Both the position numbers and the translations under genes were made by a program. From positions 1 through 64,000 of the forward strand of contig NZ_NPIB01000023.1 in NCBI RefSeq assembly GCF_002849605.1: a stretch of 64,000 bases of DNA, given 5' to 3'. Shown here piece after piece: positions 53,730 through 64,000 of the stretch. Origin of the DNA: Photobacterium carnosum (GTDB lineage: Bacteria > Pseudomonadota > Gammaproteobacteria > Enterobacterales > Vibrionaceae). Under the pieces are notes generated by a model. The model had not been told where the DNA came from, made no database searches, and saw only the letters and a list, made by a program, of their open reading frames with translations. The stretch's first letter is position 1. Every line of letters starts with the position of its first letter.

Positions 53730-54397
53730 CGTACGTAAGCCCTATCTAAGCGTGTTTCAGCTAATTGTTGTAAGCGAGTAAGCACTATCACTACACCCCA
53801 ATATATAATGGCAACAGCAAGAAAAGCCTCAAAGAATTTAAAGCTAGATGATGCTTCCATTTGGGCTTTTGCCATAATTTCAGGCACACCGAGTGTAAAG
53901 GCCAACGATGTTGATTTGATCATATCAATGAAATAGTTCATTAACGAAGGTAAAGCGATACGACTTGCTTGCGGTAAAATAATTCGCCACATAGTTTGTG
54001 ATTCTGTCATGCCTATCGAAAGGCTGGCTTCACGTTGACTACGATCAACACCCAGAATGGCGGCACGAATACTTTCTGCCATGTAAGCGGCAAAGTGGAG
54101 ACTAAGACCAATAACAGCGGCATTAAATGCATCTAATCCGACTAAATTTGGCAGTACTTGCGGTAAGCCGTAATACAATAAAAATAGTTGCACTAAGAGT
54201 GGGGTGCCGCGGAAAAAGCTGATGTAAAGTTGAATTAGAGGGTTGAGTAACGGCAGCTTATAAATACGAATTAAAGCAATAATTAAACCGAGTAAAAGCG
54301 CAAAAATGGCACCAATAGAGGCCATGAGTAATGTCGTTGGCAGGTATTTCAACAAAATAGGAATCAACGACAACATATAATCAAAATCAAAACCCAT
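53726..54397 (-). CDS. Polar amino-acid ABC transporter permease
   Basis: The 223-residue inner-membrane protein is a HisM/GlnP-type permease with about five membrane helices. The EAA loop is visible as REASLSIGMTESQTMWRIILPQASRIALPSL near residues 120-150, and the segment FFRGTPLLVQLFLLYYGLP is a family hallmark. It lies 80 bp after the binding-protein gene and overlaps the ATPase gene by 4 bp. It probably works as a homodimer. Confidence 0.92.
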   Translation of the reverse strand: MGFDFDYMLSLIPILLKYLPTTLLMASIGAIFALLLGLIIALIRIYKLPLLNPLIQLYISFFRGTPLLVQLFLLYYGLPQVLPNLVGLDAFNAAVIGLSLHFAAYMAESIRAAILGVDRSQREASLSIGMTESQTMWRIILPQASRIALPSLMNYFIDMIKSTSLAFTLGVPEIMAKAQMEASSSFKFFEAFLAVAIIYWGVVIVLTRLQQLAETRLDRAYVR

Positions 54398-54440
54398 AAT
54401 GGTGATCCGTTATTCTAGCTGTGTAAGCGATATAAATAAA

Positions 54441-54469
54441 TTCACCACAGCAAGGGTTGCGATGGTGAA
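54441..54469 (-). repeat. Intercistronic hairpin between binding-protein and permease genes
   Basis: TTCACCA (54441-54447) pairs with TGGTGAA (54463-54469), and GCAA with TTGC inside it, giving a long interrupted stem. Placed after the binding-protein gene it probably stabilises that part of the mRNA or partly terminates, giving more binding protein than permease. Confidence 0.6.
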
Positions 54470-54477
54470 AACGTTAA

Positions 54478-55233
54478 TTATTGAGTGATATCAGTATGGA
54501 ACCATTTGTTTGATATTGCTGCGAGCGTACCGTCTTTACGCATTGCGACTAAGGCTTGATTTACTTGTTGTTGGAGTAATTTACCTTTGGCGTTATTTAA
54601 AAATGGCCATGCACTTTCAACGGTCGCAAATGGTTTGCCTGCAAGTTGTAATGGTAAGTGTTTAGTATTAATAACTGCAACTGACGATAAACGATCCATC
54701 ACAAAAGCATCGGTACGTCCTAAAGCGACATCTTGTTCAATACCACTGTCATAGGTTTTGATATTAATTTTATCGGCATTAGGCAGATTACGTAACAGTT
54801 GTGCATAGTTTGAACCGAGATTTACACCCACCGTTTTACCGTCTAAGTCAGCCGTTGAGTGGATGGTGTTATTGCCTTTACGAACAACTAATTGTGCACC
54901 GTCAATAACATAAGGCTGACTAAATAAAAATTTGGCTTGGCGGGCTGGGGTGATGGCAATTTGATTTGAAATGGTATCAATACGACCCGTTTCTAATTGA
55001 CCAAATAAACCAGAAAAGCTGGCGGTAACAAACTCAACGTTATAATCATTATGTTTACCGATCGCATTCCAAAGATCAACTTCAAACCCTTGTAGCTTAT
55101 CTTTACTTACAAAAGTAAACGGGAAATAACGACCAGACATTCCCACTTTGACGGTGGTAGCTGCCATGACACTGGCGGTTGTACTCGCAAATAATGTACC
55201 TGCGATCACTAATGTTTTTATCCAGTTTTTCAT
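54478..55233 (-). CDS. Periplasmic cystine/polar amino-acid-binding protein (TcyJ/FliY-like)
   Basis: The 251-residue protein has a signal peptide (1-24, cleavage after VMA) and a SBP_bac_3 fold. LQGFEVDLWNAIG, GRIDTISNQIAITPAR, VGVNLGSNYAQLLR, GRTDAFVMDRLSSV and AMRKDGTLAAISNKWF parallel E. coli cystine-binding TcyJ closely, so cystine is a likely ligand; this is inference from memory of TcyJ. It is the first gene of the three-gene operon, next to dnaA. Confidence 0.88.
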   Translation of the reverse strand: MKNWIKTLVIAGTLFASTTASVMAATTVKVGMSGRYFPFTFVSKDKLQGFEVDLWNAIGKHNDYNVEFVTASFSGLFGQLETGRIDTISNQIAITPARQAKFLFSQPYVIDGAQLVVRKGNNTIHSTADLDGKTVGVNLGSNYAQLLRNLPNADKINIKTYDSGIEQDVALGRTDAFVMDRLSSVAVINTKHLPLQLAGKPFATVESAWPFLNNAKGKLLQQQVNQALVAMRKDGTLAAISNKWFHTDITQ

Positions 55234-55707
55234 TCGGTATTTTCCTTACCTTTATAGGGCTTTATTTGGTGAAACCATCCTACCTCGATATTTAATCATA
55301 AAGATAATAATTAACAGTTATTTGAAATAACCATTTGTTTGGCTAGCGGCATATTGCGGCTTAATATCATGCCTTTTAAGGCATAGAAAAAACGGTGATT
55401 GTTATAAAAGGTTACCCACAGCGTGAGGTTTTCCCTGTGGATGATAATGGATGGCGATTTAATGGTCATTATTAAGTAAAAACAGCATTAAACGGGGAAT
55501 GAAAGACTTATATTTGTGGTAGCTGTGTTAATATAGTTGTGGGTAAAGGTGGGTTAAATTGTGCTGATCTTGCATTTTATTGTGGGATCTATGTGCATAA
55601 GTTCGATCTTATTCACTGGATCTGCGATCTCTTTACTGGTGATCCTTGTTCAGCGAGTATAAAATTATCTTCCTTTTATGTTTTGTTTATTCAGTGTGGA
55701 GTCTACC
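55234..55707. promoter_or_regulatory. dnaA upstream region with DnaA-box-like sites and a GATC cluster
   Basis: 474 bp between the divergent ABC operon and dnaA. DnaA-box-like 9-mers are TTACCCACA (55412-55420), TGTGGATGA (55436-55444) and TGTGGGTAA (55538-55546), each one mismatch from TTATCCACA or its complement. Six GATC sites lie between 55566 and 55644. Together these suggest autoregulation by DnaA and SeqA/Dam timing control, as in E. coli. I cannot fix the exact promoter. Confidence 0.65.
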
Positions 55708-57105
55708 TTGTCATCTTCGCTATGGTTGCAGTGCCTTCAACGCCTTCAGGAAGAACTCCCTGCGACAGAATTCAGCATGTGGCTGCGTCCGCTTCAGGCT
55801 GAGTTAAATGATCATACATTGACATTATTTGCTCCTAATCGATTTGTGCTTGATTGGGTACGTGATAAATATCTCAATAATATCAATCGTCTACTTAATG
55901 AATTTTGTGGTACTGATACACCGAGCCTGCATTTTGAGGTCGGTAGTAAACGCATTGTTATACCACCGCAACCTCTTGCACCACCTGTTTTTACGTTGCC
56001 ACAATCAAGACCTCGCGTAGAGCCTGAGCCCATGCGCTATGAGCCAGCACCTTCTCCGGTACAAACAGAATCACCTGGTGGTTATCGCTCTAATGTAAAC
56101 CCTAAACATAATTTTAATAATTTTGTTGAAGGTAAATCAAATCAATTAGGTCTTGCTGCTTGTCGTCAGGTATCAGATAACCCTGGTGCTGCTTATAATC
56201 CGTTATTTTTATATGGCGGTACTGGTTTAGGCAAAACACACTTATTGCACGCCGTCGGTAACGCGATTGCTAAACGAAAGCCAAACGCCAAAGTGGTTTA
56301 CATGCACTCTGAACGTTTTGTGCAAGATATGGTGAAAGCGCTACAAAATAATGCCATCGAAGAATTTAAGCGTTATTACCGCAGTGTTGACGCATTATTG
56401 ATTGATGACATTCAATTCTTTGCCAATAAAGAACGCTCTCAAGAAGAATTTTTTCATACCTTCAATGCATTGTTAGAAGGTAATCAACAAATTATTTTGA
56501 CCTCAGATCGTTATCCGCGTGAAATTAATGGGGTTGAAGATCGCTTAAAATCTCGTTTTGGTTGGGGACTAACCGTCGCCATTGAGCCACCAGAACTAGA
56601 AACCCGCGTCGCTATTTTAATGAAGAAAGCCGAAGATCATAATATTCGTCTGGCAGATGAAGTGGCATTCTTTATTGCGAAGCGGTTACGTTCCAATGTC
56701 CGTGAACTAGAAGGTGCGTTGAATCGTGTGATTGCCAATGCTAACTTTACTGGCCGTGCGATCACGATTGATTTTGTACGTGAAGCGTTACGTGATTTAT
56801 TAGCACTACAAGAAAAGTTGGTGACGATTGATAATATTCAGAAAACAGTTGCTGAATATTATAAAATAAAGATGGCTGATATGTTGTCTAAGCGTCGCTC
56901 GCGTAGTGTTGCTCGTCCGCGTCAAATGGCAATGGCATTGGCTAAAGAACTGACAAACCACAGTCTTCCTGAGATTGGCGATGCCTTTGGTGGTCGCGAT
57001 CATACTACCGTGCTCCATGCTTGTCGTAAGATTGAGCAGTTACGTGAAGAAAGCCACGATATTAAAGAAGATTATTCAAACCTAATTAGAACGTTGTCGT
57101 CTTAA
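55708..57105 (+). CDS. dnaA: Chromosomal replication initiator protein DnaA
   Basis: DnaA binds DnaA boxes and melts oriC. I start at a TTG codon (55708) giving [18 protein letters not shown] (465 residues), because GTGGAG lies six bases upstream and the family starts here; an ATG 30 bp upstream adds an unrelated [10 protein letters not shown]. Domain III has Walker [11 protein letters not shown] and Walker [10 protein letters not shown]; domain IV ends with the DNA-binding signature [15 protein letters not shown]. dnaN follows after 1 bp. Confidence 0.97.
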   Translation: MSSSLWLQCLQRLQEELPATEFSMWLRPLQAELNDHTLTLFAPNRFVLDWVRDKYLNNINRLLNEFCGTDTPSLHFEVGSKRIVIPPQPLAPPVFTLPQSRPRVEPEPMRYEPAPSPVQTESPGGYRSNVNPKHNFNNFVEGKSNQLGLAACRQVSDNPGAAYNPLFLYGGTGLGKTHLLHAVGNAIAKRKPNAKVVYMHSERFVQDMVKALQNNAIEEFKRYYRSVDALLIDDIQFFANKERSQEEFFHTFNALLEGNQQIILTSDRYPREINGVEDRLKSRFGWGLTVAIEPPELETRVAILMKKAEDHNIRLADEVAFFIAKRLRSNVRELEGALNRVIANANFTGRAITIDFVREALRDLLALQEKLVTIDNIQKTVAEYYKIKMADMLSKRRSRSVARPRQMAMALAKELTNHSLPEIGDAFGGRDHTTVLHACRKIEQLREESHDIKEDYSNLIRTLSS

Positions 57106-57106
57106 T

Positions 57107-58207
57107 ATGAAATTTACTGTTGAACGTGAACATTTATTAAAACCTTTGCAGCAGGTGACTGGTGCATTAGGTGGTCGCCCATCATTACCCATTTTAGGTA
57201 ACATTTTACTGCAAGTTGAGAATGGCTGCTTGTCGATGACGGGTACCGATCTTGAAGTCGAATTAATTGCTAAAGTTGCATTAGAGGGCGATTTCGAAGC
57301 GGGTGCTGTTACGGTACCGTCACGTAAATTTTTAGATATTTGTCGTGGTTTGCCTGATAGCGCAACCATCGCGGTTATCTATGAAGGTGATCGAGTGTTA
57401 ATCCGCTCTGGTCGTAGTCGCTACACACTAACGACATTGCCTGCGGCTGATTTTCCTAATATTGAAGATTGGCAAAGCGAAGTTGAATTTACCATTGAAC
57501 AAGGTCGTATGCGTCAGTTGATTGATAGCACTCAGTTTTCAATGGCAAACCAAGATGTGCGTTATTACCTTAATGGAATGTTGTTCGAAACCGATAGCCA
57601 ACATTTACGTTCGGTAGCAACAGATGGCCACCGTATGGCTGTTTGTGCGATTGATACGGGTCATGATTTACCGACTAAACAAATTATAGTACCGCGTAAA
57701 GGGGTATTAGAATTAGTACGGTTGTTTGATAACCCTGAAGCCTTGGTTAATATTCAGATTGGTCATTCAAATTTACGTGCTACCGTTGGTAACTTTGTGT
57801 TTACCTCTAAGCTTGTTGATGGTCGTTTCCCTGATTACCGTCGTGTAATGCCACAAAATAGCACTAAGTTTGTTGAAGCAAACTGCGATGAGATGCGTAA
57901 AGCATTTGCGCGAGCAGCTATTTTATCTAATGAGAAATTCCGTGGTGTTAGAGTCGGTTTATCAAATGGTGAAATGCGCATTACAGCCAATAACCCTGAA
58001 CAAGAAGAAGCAGAAGAGTTTCTTGATGTTGATTACGAGGGTGATAGCTTAGAAATTGGTTTTAATGTTAGCTATGTGCTTGATGTATTGAACACGCTAA
58101 AGTGTGATCAAGTACGATTGTCGTTATCAGATGCCAATGCACCGTCATTAATTGAAGATGCAACTAATGATGAAGCCATGTATGTAGTAATGCCAATTAG
58201 ATTGTAA
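57107..58207 (+). CDS. dnaN: DNA polymerase III beta sliding clamp
   Basis: DnaN is the ring-shaped processivity factor of replicative polymerase. The 366-residue protein (same as E. coli) consists of three clamp folds, beginning [17 protein letters not shown] and ending in the family tail [10 protein letters not shown]. It is translated from the dnaA message (1-bp gap) and followed by recF after 2 bp. No anomalies. Confidence 0.98.
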   Translation: MKFTVEREHLLKPLQQVTGALGGRPSLPILGNILLQVENGCLSMTGTDLEVELIAKVALEGDFEAGAVTVPSRKFLDICRGLPDSATIAVIYEGDRVLIRSGRSRYTLTTLPAADFPNIEDWQSEVEFTIEQGRMRQLIDSTQFSMANQDVRYYLNGMLFETDSQHLRSVATDGHRMAVCAIDTGHDLPTKQIIVPRKGVLELVRLFDNPEALVNIQIGHSNLRATVGNFVFTSKLVDGRFPDYRRVMPQNSTKFVEANCDEMRKAFARAAILSNEKFRGVRVGLSNGEMRITANNPEQEEAEEFLDVDYEGDSLEIGFNVSYVLDVLNTLKCDQVRLSLSDANAPSLIEDATNDEAMYVVMPIRL

Positions 58208-58209
58208 TT

Positions 58210-59292
58210 ATGGCACTTACTCGGTTATTGGTGCAGGATTTTCGCAATATTGCTCAATGTGATATTGCGTTAGCCAGTGGTTTTAATTTTTTAGTTGGCG
58301 CTAATGGCAGCGGTAAAACCAGTGTCCTTGAAGCGATTCATTATTTAGGGCATGGCCGTTCTTTTCGTAGCCATTTAACCAGTCGCGTTATTCGCCATGA
58401 ACAACAACAATTGTTTATTCATGGTCGAGTTACTGATAACAATAACCTTACTTTACCGTTGGGGATCAGTAAGCAGCGTGATGGTACGACTGAAGTTAAA
58501 ATTGGTGGTGAAAGTAATCAAAAGTTAGCTCAGTTAGCCCAGATTTTACCGTTACAGTTAATTACTCCTGAAGGGTTTGATTTATTGATCGGTGGACCTA
58601 AATTTCGACGGTCTTTTATTGACTGGGGTGTGTTTCATGTTGAACCAAAGTTCTATAATGCATGGAGCCGCTTAAAACGACTGACTAAACAACGCAATGC
58701 ATTATTAAAGCAGGCACGTAGCTACCGTGAACTCAGTTATTGGGATCAAGAGCTGGCGTTACTTGCTGAACAAATAAGTATATGGCGTCAAGAATACATT
58801 ACAGCCGTTAAGATTAAAGCGGCTGAAATATGTCAGGTATTCTTACCTGAGTTTGAAATCCAGCTCGGTTTTTATCGTGGCTGGGAAAAAGAAACACCGT
58901 ATGCTGAGCTGCTGCAACGTAATTTTGAACGTGACTGTCAGCTTGGCTATACCGTAAGTGGGCCGCATAAGGCTGATTTACGGATCAAAGTTGCTGGAAT
59001 ACCGGTTGAGGACGTATTGTCCCGCGGTCAGCTAAAGTTAATGGTGTGTGCGTTGCGTTTAGCGCAAGGTTTACATCTGACTGAGGCCACCGGCAAACAG
59101 TGTATTTACCTAATTGATGATTTTGCTTCCGAATTGGATAGCCATAGGCGAGCGTTGCTTGCGCAGCGATTAAAGGAAACTAACGCCCAAGTATTCATTA
59201 GTGCTATCAGTCGCGAACAAGTGGTTGATATGCTTGATGATAATGGTAGGTTGTTCATGGTCGAAGACGGCAAGATAACGCAGGATAATTAA
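58210..59292 (+). CDS. recF: DNA replication and repair protein RecF
   Basis: RecF helps load RecA at gaps. The 360-residue SMC-like ATPase has Walker [11 protein letters not shown] near residues 30-39, the signature [17 protein letters not shown] and Walker [11 protein letters not shown]. Length is standard. It lies 2 bp after dnaN and 15 bp before gyrB in the classical dnaA-dnaN-recF-gyrB group. Confidence 0.97.
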   Translation: MALTRLLVQDFRNIAQCDIALASGFNFLVGANGSGKTSVLEAIHYLGHGRSFRSHLTSRVIRHEQQQLFIHGRVTDNNNLTLPLGISKQRDGTTEVKIGGESNQKLAQLAQILPLQLITPEGFDLLIGGPKFRRSFIDWGVFHVEPKFYNAWSRLKRLTKQRNALLKQARSYRELSYWDQELALLAEQISIWRQEYITAVKIKAAEICQVFLPEFEIQLGFYRGWEKETPYAELLQRNFERDCQLGYTVSGPHKADLRIKVAGIPVEDVLSRGQLKLMVCALRLAQGLHLTEATGKQCIYLIDDFASELDSHRRALLAQRLKETNAQVFISAISREQVVDMLDDNGRLFMVEDGKITQDN

Positions 59293-61728
<2,436 letters not shown>

Positions 61729-61751
61729 TTTGTCATTAGATTAATACTTAT

Positions 61752-61783
61752 AAAAACGCCGCTATCATTAGCGGCGTTTTTTT
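61752..61783. terminator. Bidirectional terminator between gyrB and avtA
   Basis: AACGCCGCTA-TCAT-TAGCGGCGTT, a perfect 10-bp stem, with an A run before and T run after; it serves both convergent genes. Confidence 0.93.
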
Positions 61784-61829
61784 ATGTGGCGATTTTATTC
61801 AGTAGACTAGAGGGGAGGGTAGAATTGGG

Positions 61830-63080
61830 CTAACCCATGGCATAAGCTCGAGTGATTTCTTCCGCAATAATTTTAATTCCTCGCTCCATTTGTTCATCAC
61901 TTTGAACGTAGTTCATGCGTATACATTGCTGACTGTGTTGCCATGGTTGTTCTAAACCAATAAAGAAATATTCACCCGGAACAATCAATACTCCGCGCGT
62001 TTTTAAACGTTGATAAAGTTCTTTGGTGGCGATTGGTAACGCATCACACCACAACCATAAAAATATAGCGCCTTCTGGCTTATGAATTCGAAACCGTGGA
62101 TCGGTAATATAATGCTGTAATCGGCTCACGGCATATTGTGCTTTACGTTGATAAAACGGTCGAATAACGTCATGACTTAATCGCAATAAATCATTACGCG
62201 CGATAAGCTTATCGGCAATTGTAGGACCTAAACTGCCCGGTGCAAGATTGATAATACCGTTGATATTGGTTAACGCAGTAATAATGTCGTCATTGGCAAT
62301 TACAATTCCACAGCGAATGCCCGGCAAGCCAAGTTTGGATAAGCTCATACATAAAATAGTATTACTGTTCCAAAATGGGGTTACGTCCGCAAAGATAATA
62401 TCAGGAAAAGGCATGCCATAAGCATTATCGATAATGAGTGGAATATTGTGTGCTTGGGCGAGAGTGTCGAGTTGCTTAACCTCATTATCAGTCAGTACGT
62501 TTCCTGTCGGATTGGTGGGGCGAGAAGCACAAATTGCACCAATGCTGTCATCAATAACCAACTTACTAAAATCAATATGGTATTTAAATAAACCATTATT
62601 CAACAAGCTGATCGTCGGTTGATAAGAGACAAACATATTCTTATCAAGTCCTGCATCGGCATAGCCAATATATTCAGGTGACAGCGGCAAGAGGATTCTT
62701 TTATGAGAACCATCTTGGCATTTACCGGCTAATAAATTAAACAAATTAAAGAAGGCACTTTGACTACCGTTGGTGAGGGTGATGTTTTTACTGCTGATGT
62801 CCCAACCATAATGTTGTTTAAGTAAGGTTGCAAGGGCGCTAATAAATCGGTCTTTTCCCTGAGGACCATCATAGTTGGTGATCGACGCGGTTAATTCACC
62901 AGTGGCAGCCATTTCAACCAGTAACTGATTAAAATAATCGACCATCGCAGGTATTTGAGCTGGATTACCACCCCCGAGCATGATCGCATCAGGGTTGGTT
63001 AAACCATCATTTAAATCGTGCATTAATTGAGTAATGCCTGAATCACCAGCGAACTTATCGCCAAAGCTAGAAAATCCCAT
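61830..63080 (-). CDS. avtA: Valine--pyruvate aminotransferase
   Basis: AvtA is a class I PLP aminotransferase that exchanges amino groups between valine and pyruvate. The 416-residue protein has the family segments MLGGGNPAQIP, TNGSQSAFFNLFNLLAG, CASRPTNPTGNVLTDNEV, IIDNAYGMPFP and the PLP lysine in CMSLSKLGLPGIRCG; the C-terminal arginine is in QQCIRMNYVQ. Length equals E. coli AvtA (417). It is monocistronic and lies between gyrB and glyS. Confidence 0.95.
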   Translation of the reverse strand: MGFSSFGDKFAGDSGITQLMHDLNDGLTNPDAIMLGGGNPAQIPAMVDYFNQLLVEMAATGELTASITNYDGPQGKDRFISALATLLKQHYGWDISSKNITLTNGSQSAFFNLFNLLAGKCQDGSHKRILLPLSPEYIGYADAGLDKNMFVSYQPTISLLNNGLFKYHIDFSKLVIDDSIGAICASRPTNPTGNVLTDNEVKQLDTLAQAHNIPLIIDNAYGMPFPDIIFADVTPFWNSNTILCMSLSKLGLPGIRCGIVIANDDIITALTNINGIINLAPGSLGPTIADKLIARNDLLRLSHDVIRPFYQRKAQYAVSRLQHYITDPRFRIHKPEGAIFLWLWCDALPIATKELYQRLKTRGVLIVPGEYFFIGLEQPWQHSQQCIRMNYVQSDEQMERGIKIIAEEITRAYAMG

Positions 63081-63220
63081 GGTGCTATCGACCTCTATAT
63101 CAGTGCAGGGTTACGTGTTTGCGATGCCCGTTATATGATGGGCGATGGATCAAAGTACCTGATTGTCACCAGAAGCGAAACCCTTAGTTACCTTAAATGG
63201 TAGTGGTCGGCTGTGTCGAA

Positions 63221-63236
63221 TGTTTCACGTGGAACA
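63221..63236 (+). promoter_or_regulatory. parS: parS centromere-like site
   Basis: TGTTTCACGTGGAACA is a 16-bp near-palindrome that differs at one base from the consensus TGTTTCACGTGAAACA, and its complement TGTTCCACGTGAAACA fits the general chromosomal parS consensus. It is in the intergenic gap between avtA and glyS, about 18.5 kb from oriC and 22 kb from parB. It is the expected binding site of ParB encoded at 40038. Confidence 0.88.
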
Positions 63237-63264
63237 ATGTTAAGTTACCAAGATTTAAGTTATA

Positions 63265-63289
63265 AAAAAACCACGCCGCAGCGTGGTTA
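63265..63289 (-). terminator. Terminator after glyS
   Basis: On the minus strand AACCACGC-TGCG-GCGTGGTT is followed by a T run, 27 bp after the glyS stop. Confidence 0.92.
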
Positions 63290-63316
63290 GTCATTCTTAT
63301 TTATTAGCGAGAATCG

Positions 63317-64000
63317 TTACTTTTGAAGTAATGAAATATCGGCTACTTGTAAGAACTGGTTACGTAGTAGGTTAAGCAAGGTTAGACGGTTAACTTTAAG
63401 TTGTTCGTCATCAGCCATTACCATTACGTTATCAAAGAACGCATCTACAGGTTCACGTAGTGATGCTAGCTCTGTTAATGCTTGTTGGTAATCACCGGCA
63501 GCGAATACTGGCGCTAGGGTTGCGACTACTGTCTCAACTTTCGCTGCTAGTTCTTTCTCTGCGGCTTCTACTAATAAGCTGTTATTAACAGTTGTTGGTA
63601 GTTCACCATCAAATTTAGCTAGAATATTACCCACACGCTTATTCGCAGCGGCTAGTGATTCTGCTGCATCTAACTCACGGAAATGACTTACGGCTTTAAC
63701 ACGCTTGTCAAAATCAGATGGTTGAGTAGGGTGCATTGCTAGTACAGCTTGAATAATATCAATGCTGAAGCCTGCGTCTTGATACCATGCACGGAAACGA
63801 CCTAGCATGAATTCAATTACATCTGAATCAACCTTAGCGTTAGTTAGCTTATCACCAAATAGTGAATGCGCTTTAGCAACTAAATCGACAAGGTCAAGAT
63901 CGTAACCATTTTCAACAATGATACGTAGTACACCTAGAGAGGCACGACGTAATGCAAACGGATCGCTACCTTTTGGTGCTTGGCCAATACCAAAAATACC
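63317..64000 (-). CDS. glyS: Glycyl-tRNA synthetase beta subunit, C-terminal part
   Basis: The minus-strand frame is open from the window edge to a stop at 63317, about 227 codons. It begins with [19 protein letters not shown], the conserved GlyS segment, and continues through [12 protein letters not shown] and [21 protein letters not shown] to RVTLL-like terminal [23 protein letters not shown]. The beta subunit binds tRNA-Gly in the alpha2beta2 enzyme. The N-terminal two thirds and glyQ lie outside the window. It should not be read as a short gene starting at 63808. Confidence 0.95.
   Translation of the reverse strand, partial: GIFGIGQAPKGSDPFALRRASLGVLRIIVENGYDLDLVDLVAKAHSLFGDKLTNAKVDSDVIEFMLGRFRAWYQDAGFSIDIIQAVLAMHPTQPSDFDKRVKAVSHFRELDAAESLAAANKRVGNILAKFDGELPTTVNNSLLVEAAEKELAAKVETVVATLAPVFAAGDYQQALTELASLREPVDAFFDNVMVMADDEQLKVNRLTLLNLLRNQFLQVADISLLQK

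Noticed and set aside
63317-63808. Independent 163-residue protein
   Set aside because: It is the C-terminal part of glyS; the frame stays open with GlyS sequence to the window edge.

Overview
The window is the chromosomal replication-origin region of a gammaproteobacterium, almost certainly a member of the Vibrionaceae. Photobacterium or a close relative is my best guess, from protein similarity remembered from the family and a moderate-to-low GC content; the genus is inference. The gene order parB-parA-rsmG-mnmG-oriC-mioC ... mnmE-yidC-yidD-rnpA-rpmH-(amino-acid ABC transporter)-dnaA-dnaN-recF-gyrB matches what I recall of Vibrio chromosome 1. The block yrdA-DUF1488-aroE-hemF-tsaC / purEK / yrdD-smg-dprA-LysM / def-fmt-rsmB-trkA-trkH ... 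yihD-srkA-dsbA / comM / ilvGMEDA also follows the usual vibrio order. Nearly all genes are core housekeeping genes; I see no IS element, phage, integron or CRISPR array.

Layout from left to right. 1-576: the 5' end of a 16S rRNA gene on the minus strand, with its leader, boxA and a clear rrn P1 promoter. 576-8870: gamma-carbonic-anhydrase-like YrdA, then a leftward aroE-hemF-tsaC group, divergent purEK under a perfect PurR operator, and a leftward LysM-dprA-smg-yrdD operon. 9219-15007: rightward def-fmt-rsmB and trkA-trkH. 15085-16579: TrhA/hemolysin III and a GntR regulator. 16786-19374: a possible small gene with its own promoter and terminator, then yihD, srkA and dsbA. 19440-20972: comM. 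21156-27669: ilvGMEDA with an Ile/Val/Leu-rich leader peptide and attenuator. 27730-32636: an XRE regulator, glmS, a DeoR regulator and glmU. 32886-39862: the complete ATP synthase operon atpIBEFHAGDC. 40038-44277: parB, parA, rsmG, mnmG.

44278-44703 is oriC, with AT-rich 12/13-mers, DnaA boxes and 14 GATC sites. mioC follows, then a second cluster of DnaA-box-like 9-mers and GATC sites (45268-45491). Next comes a less usual insertion: a BtuFCD/FecBCD-type metal-chelate ABC transporter (45504-48203) and, divergently, a divergent PduO-type cobalamin adenosyltransferase homologue (48344-48883). mnmE, yidC, yidD, rnpA, rpmH, a cystine/polar amino-acid ABC operon, dnaA-dnaN-recF-gyrB, avtA, a parS site and the 3' part of glyS complete the window.

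Functionally the window combines replication initiation and segregation (oriC, DnaA, DnaN, RecF, GyrB, ParABS), energy and ion balance (F1Fo ATPase, Trk), branched-chain amino-acid synthesis, cell-wall precursor supply (GlmS, GlmU), tRNA/rRNA modification and translation. From oriC leftwards most genes are on the minus strand, and dnaA-gyrB to its right are on the plus strand, so the rRNA gene, ATPase operon and gyrB run with the replication forks. The points most worth a second look are the second DnaA-box cluster, the ABC/adenosyltransferase insertion with its altered active-site motif, the small gene with tandem leader hairpins at 16.8-17.1 kb, and the parS site.
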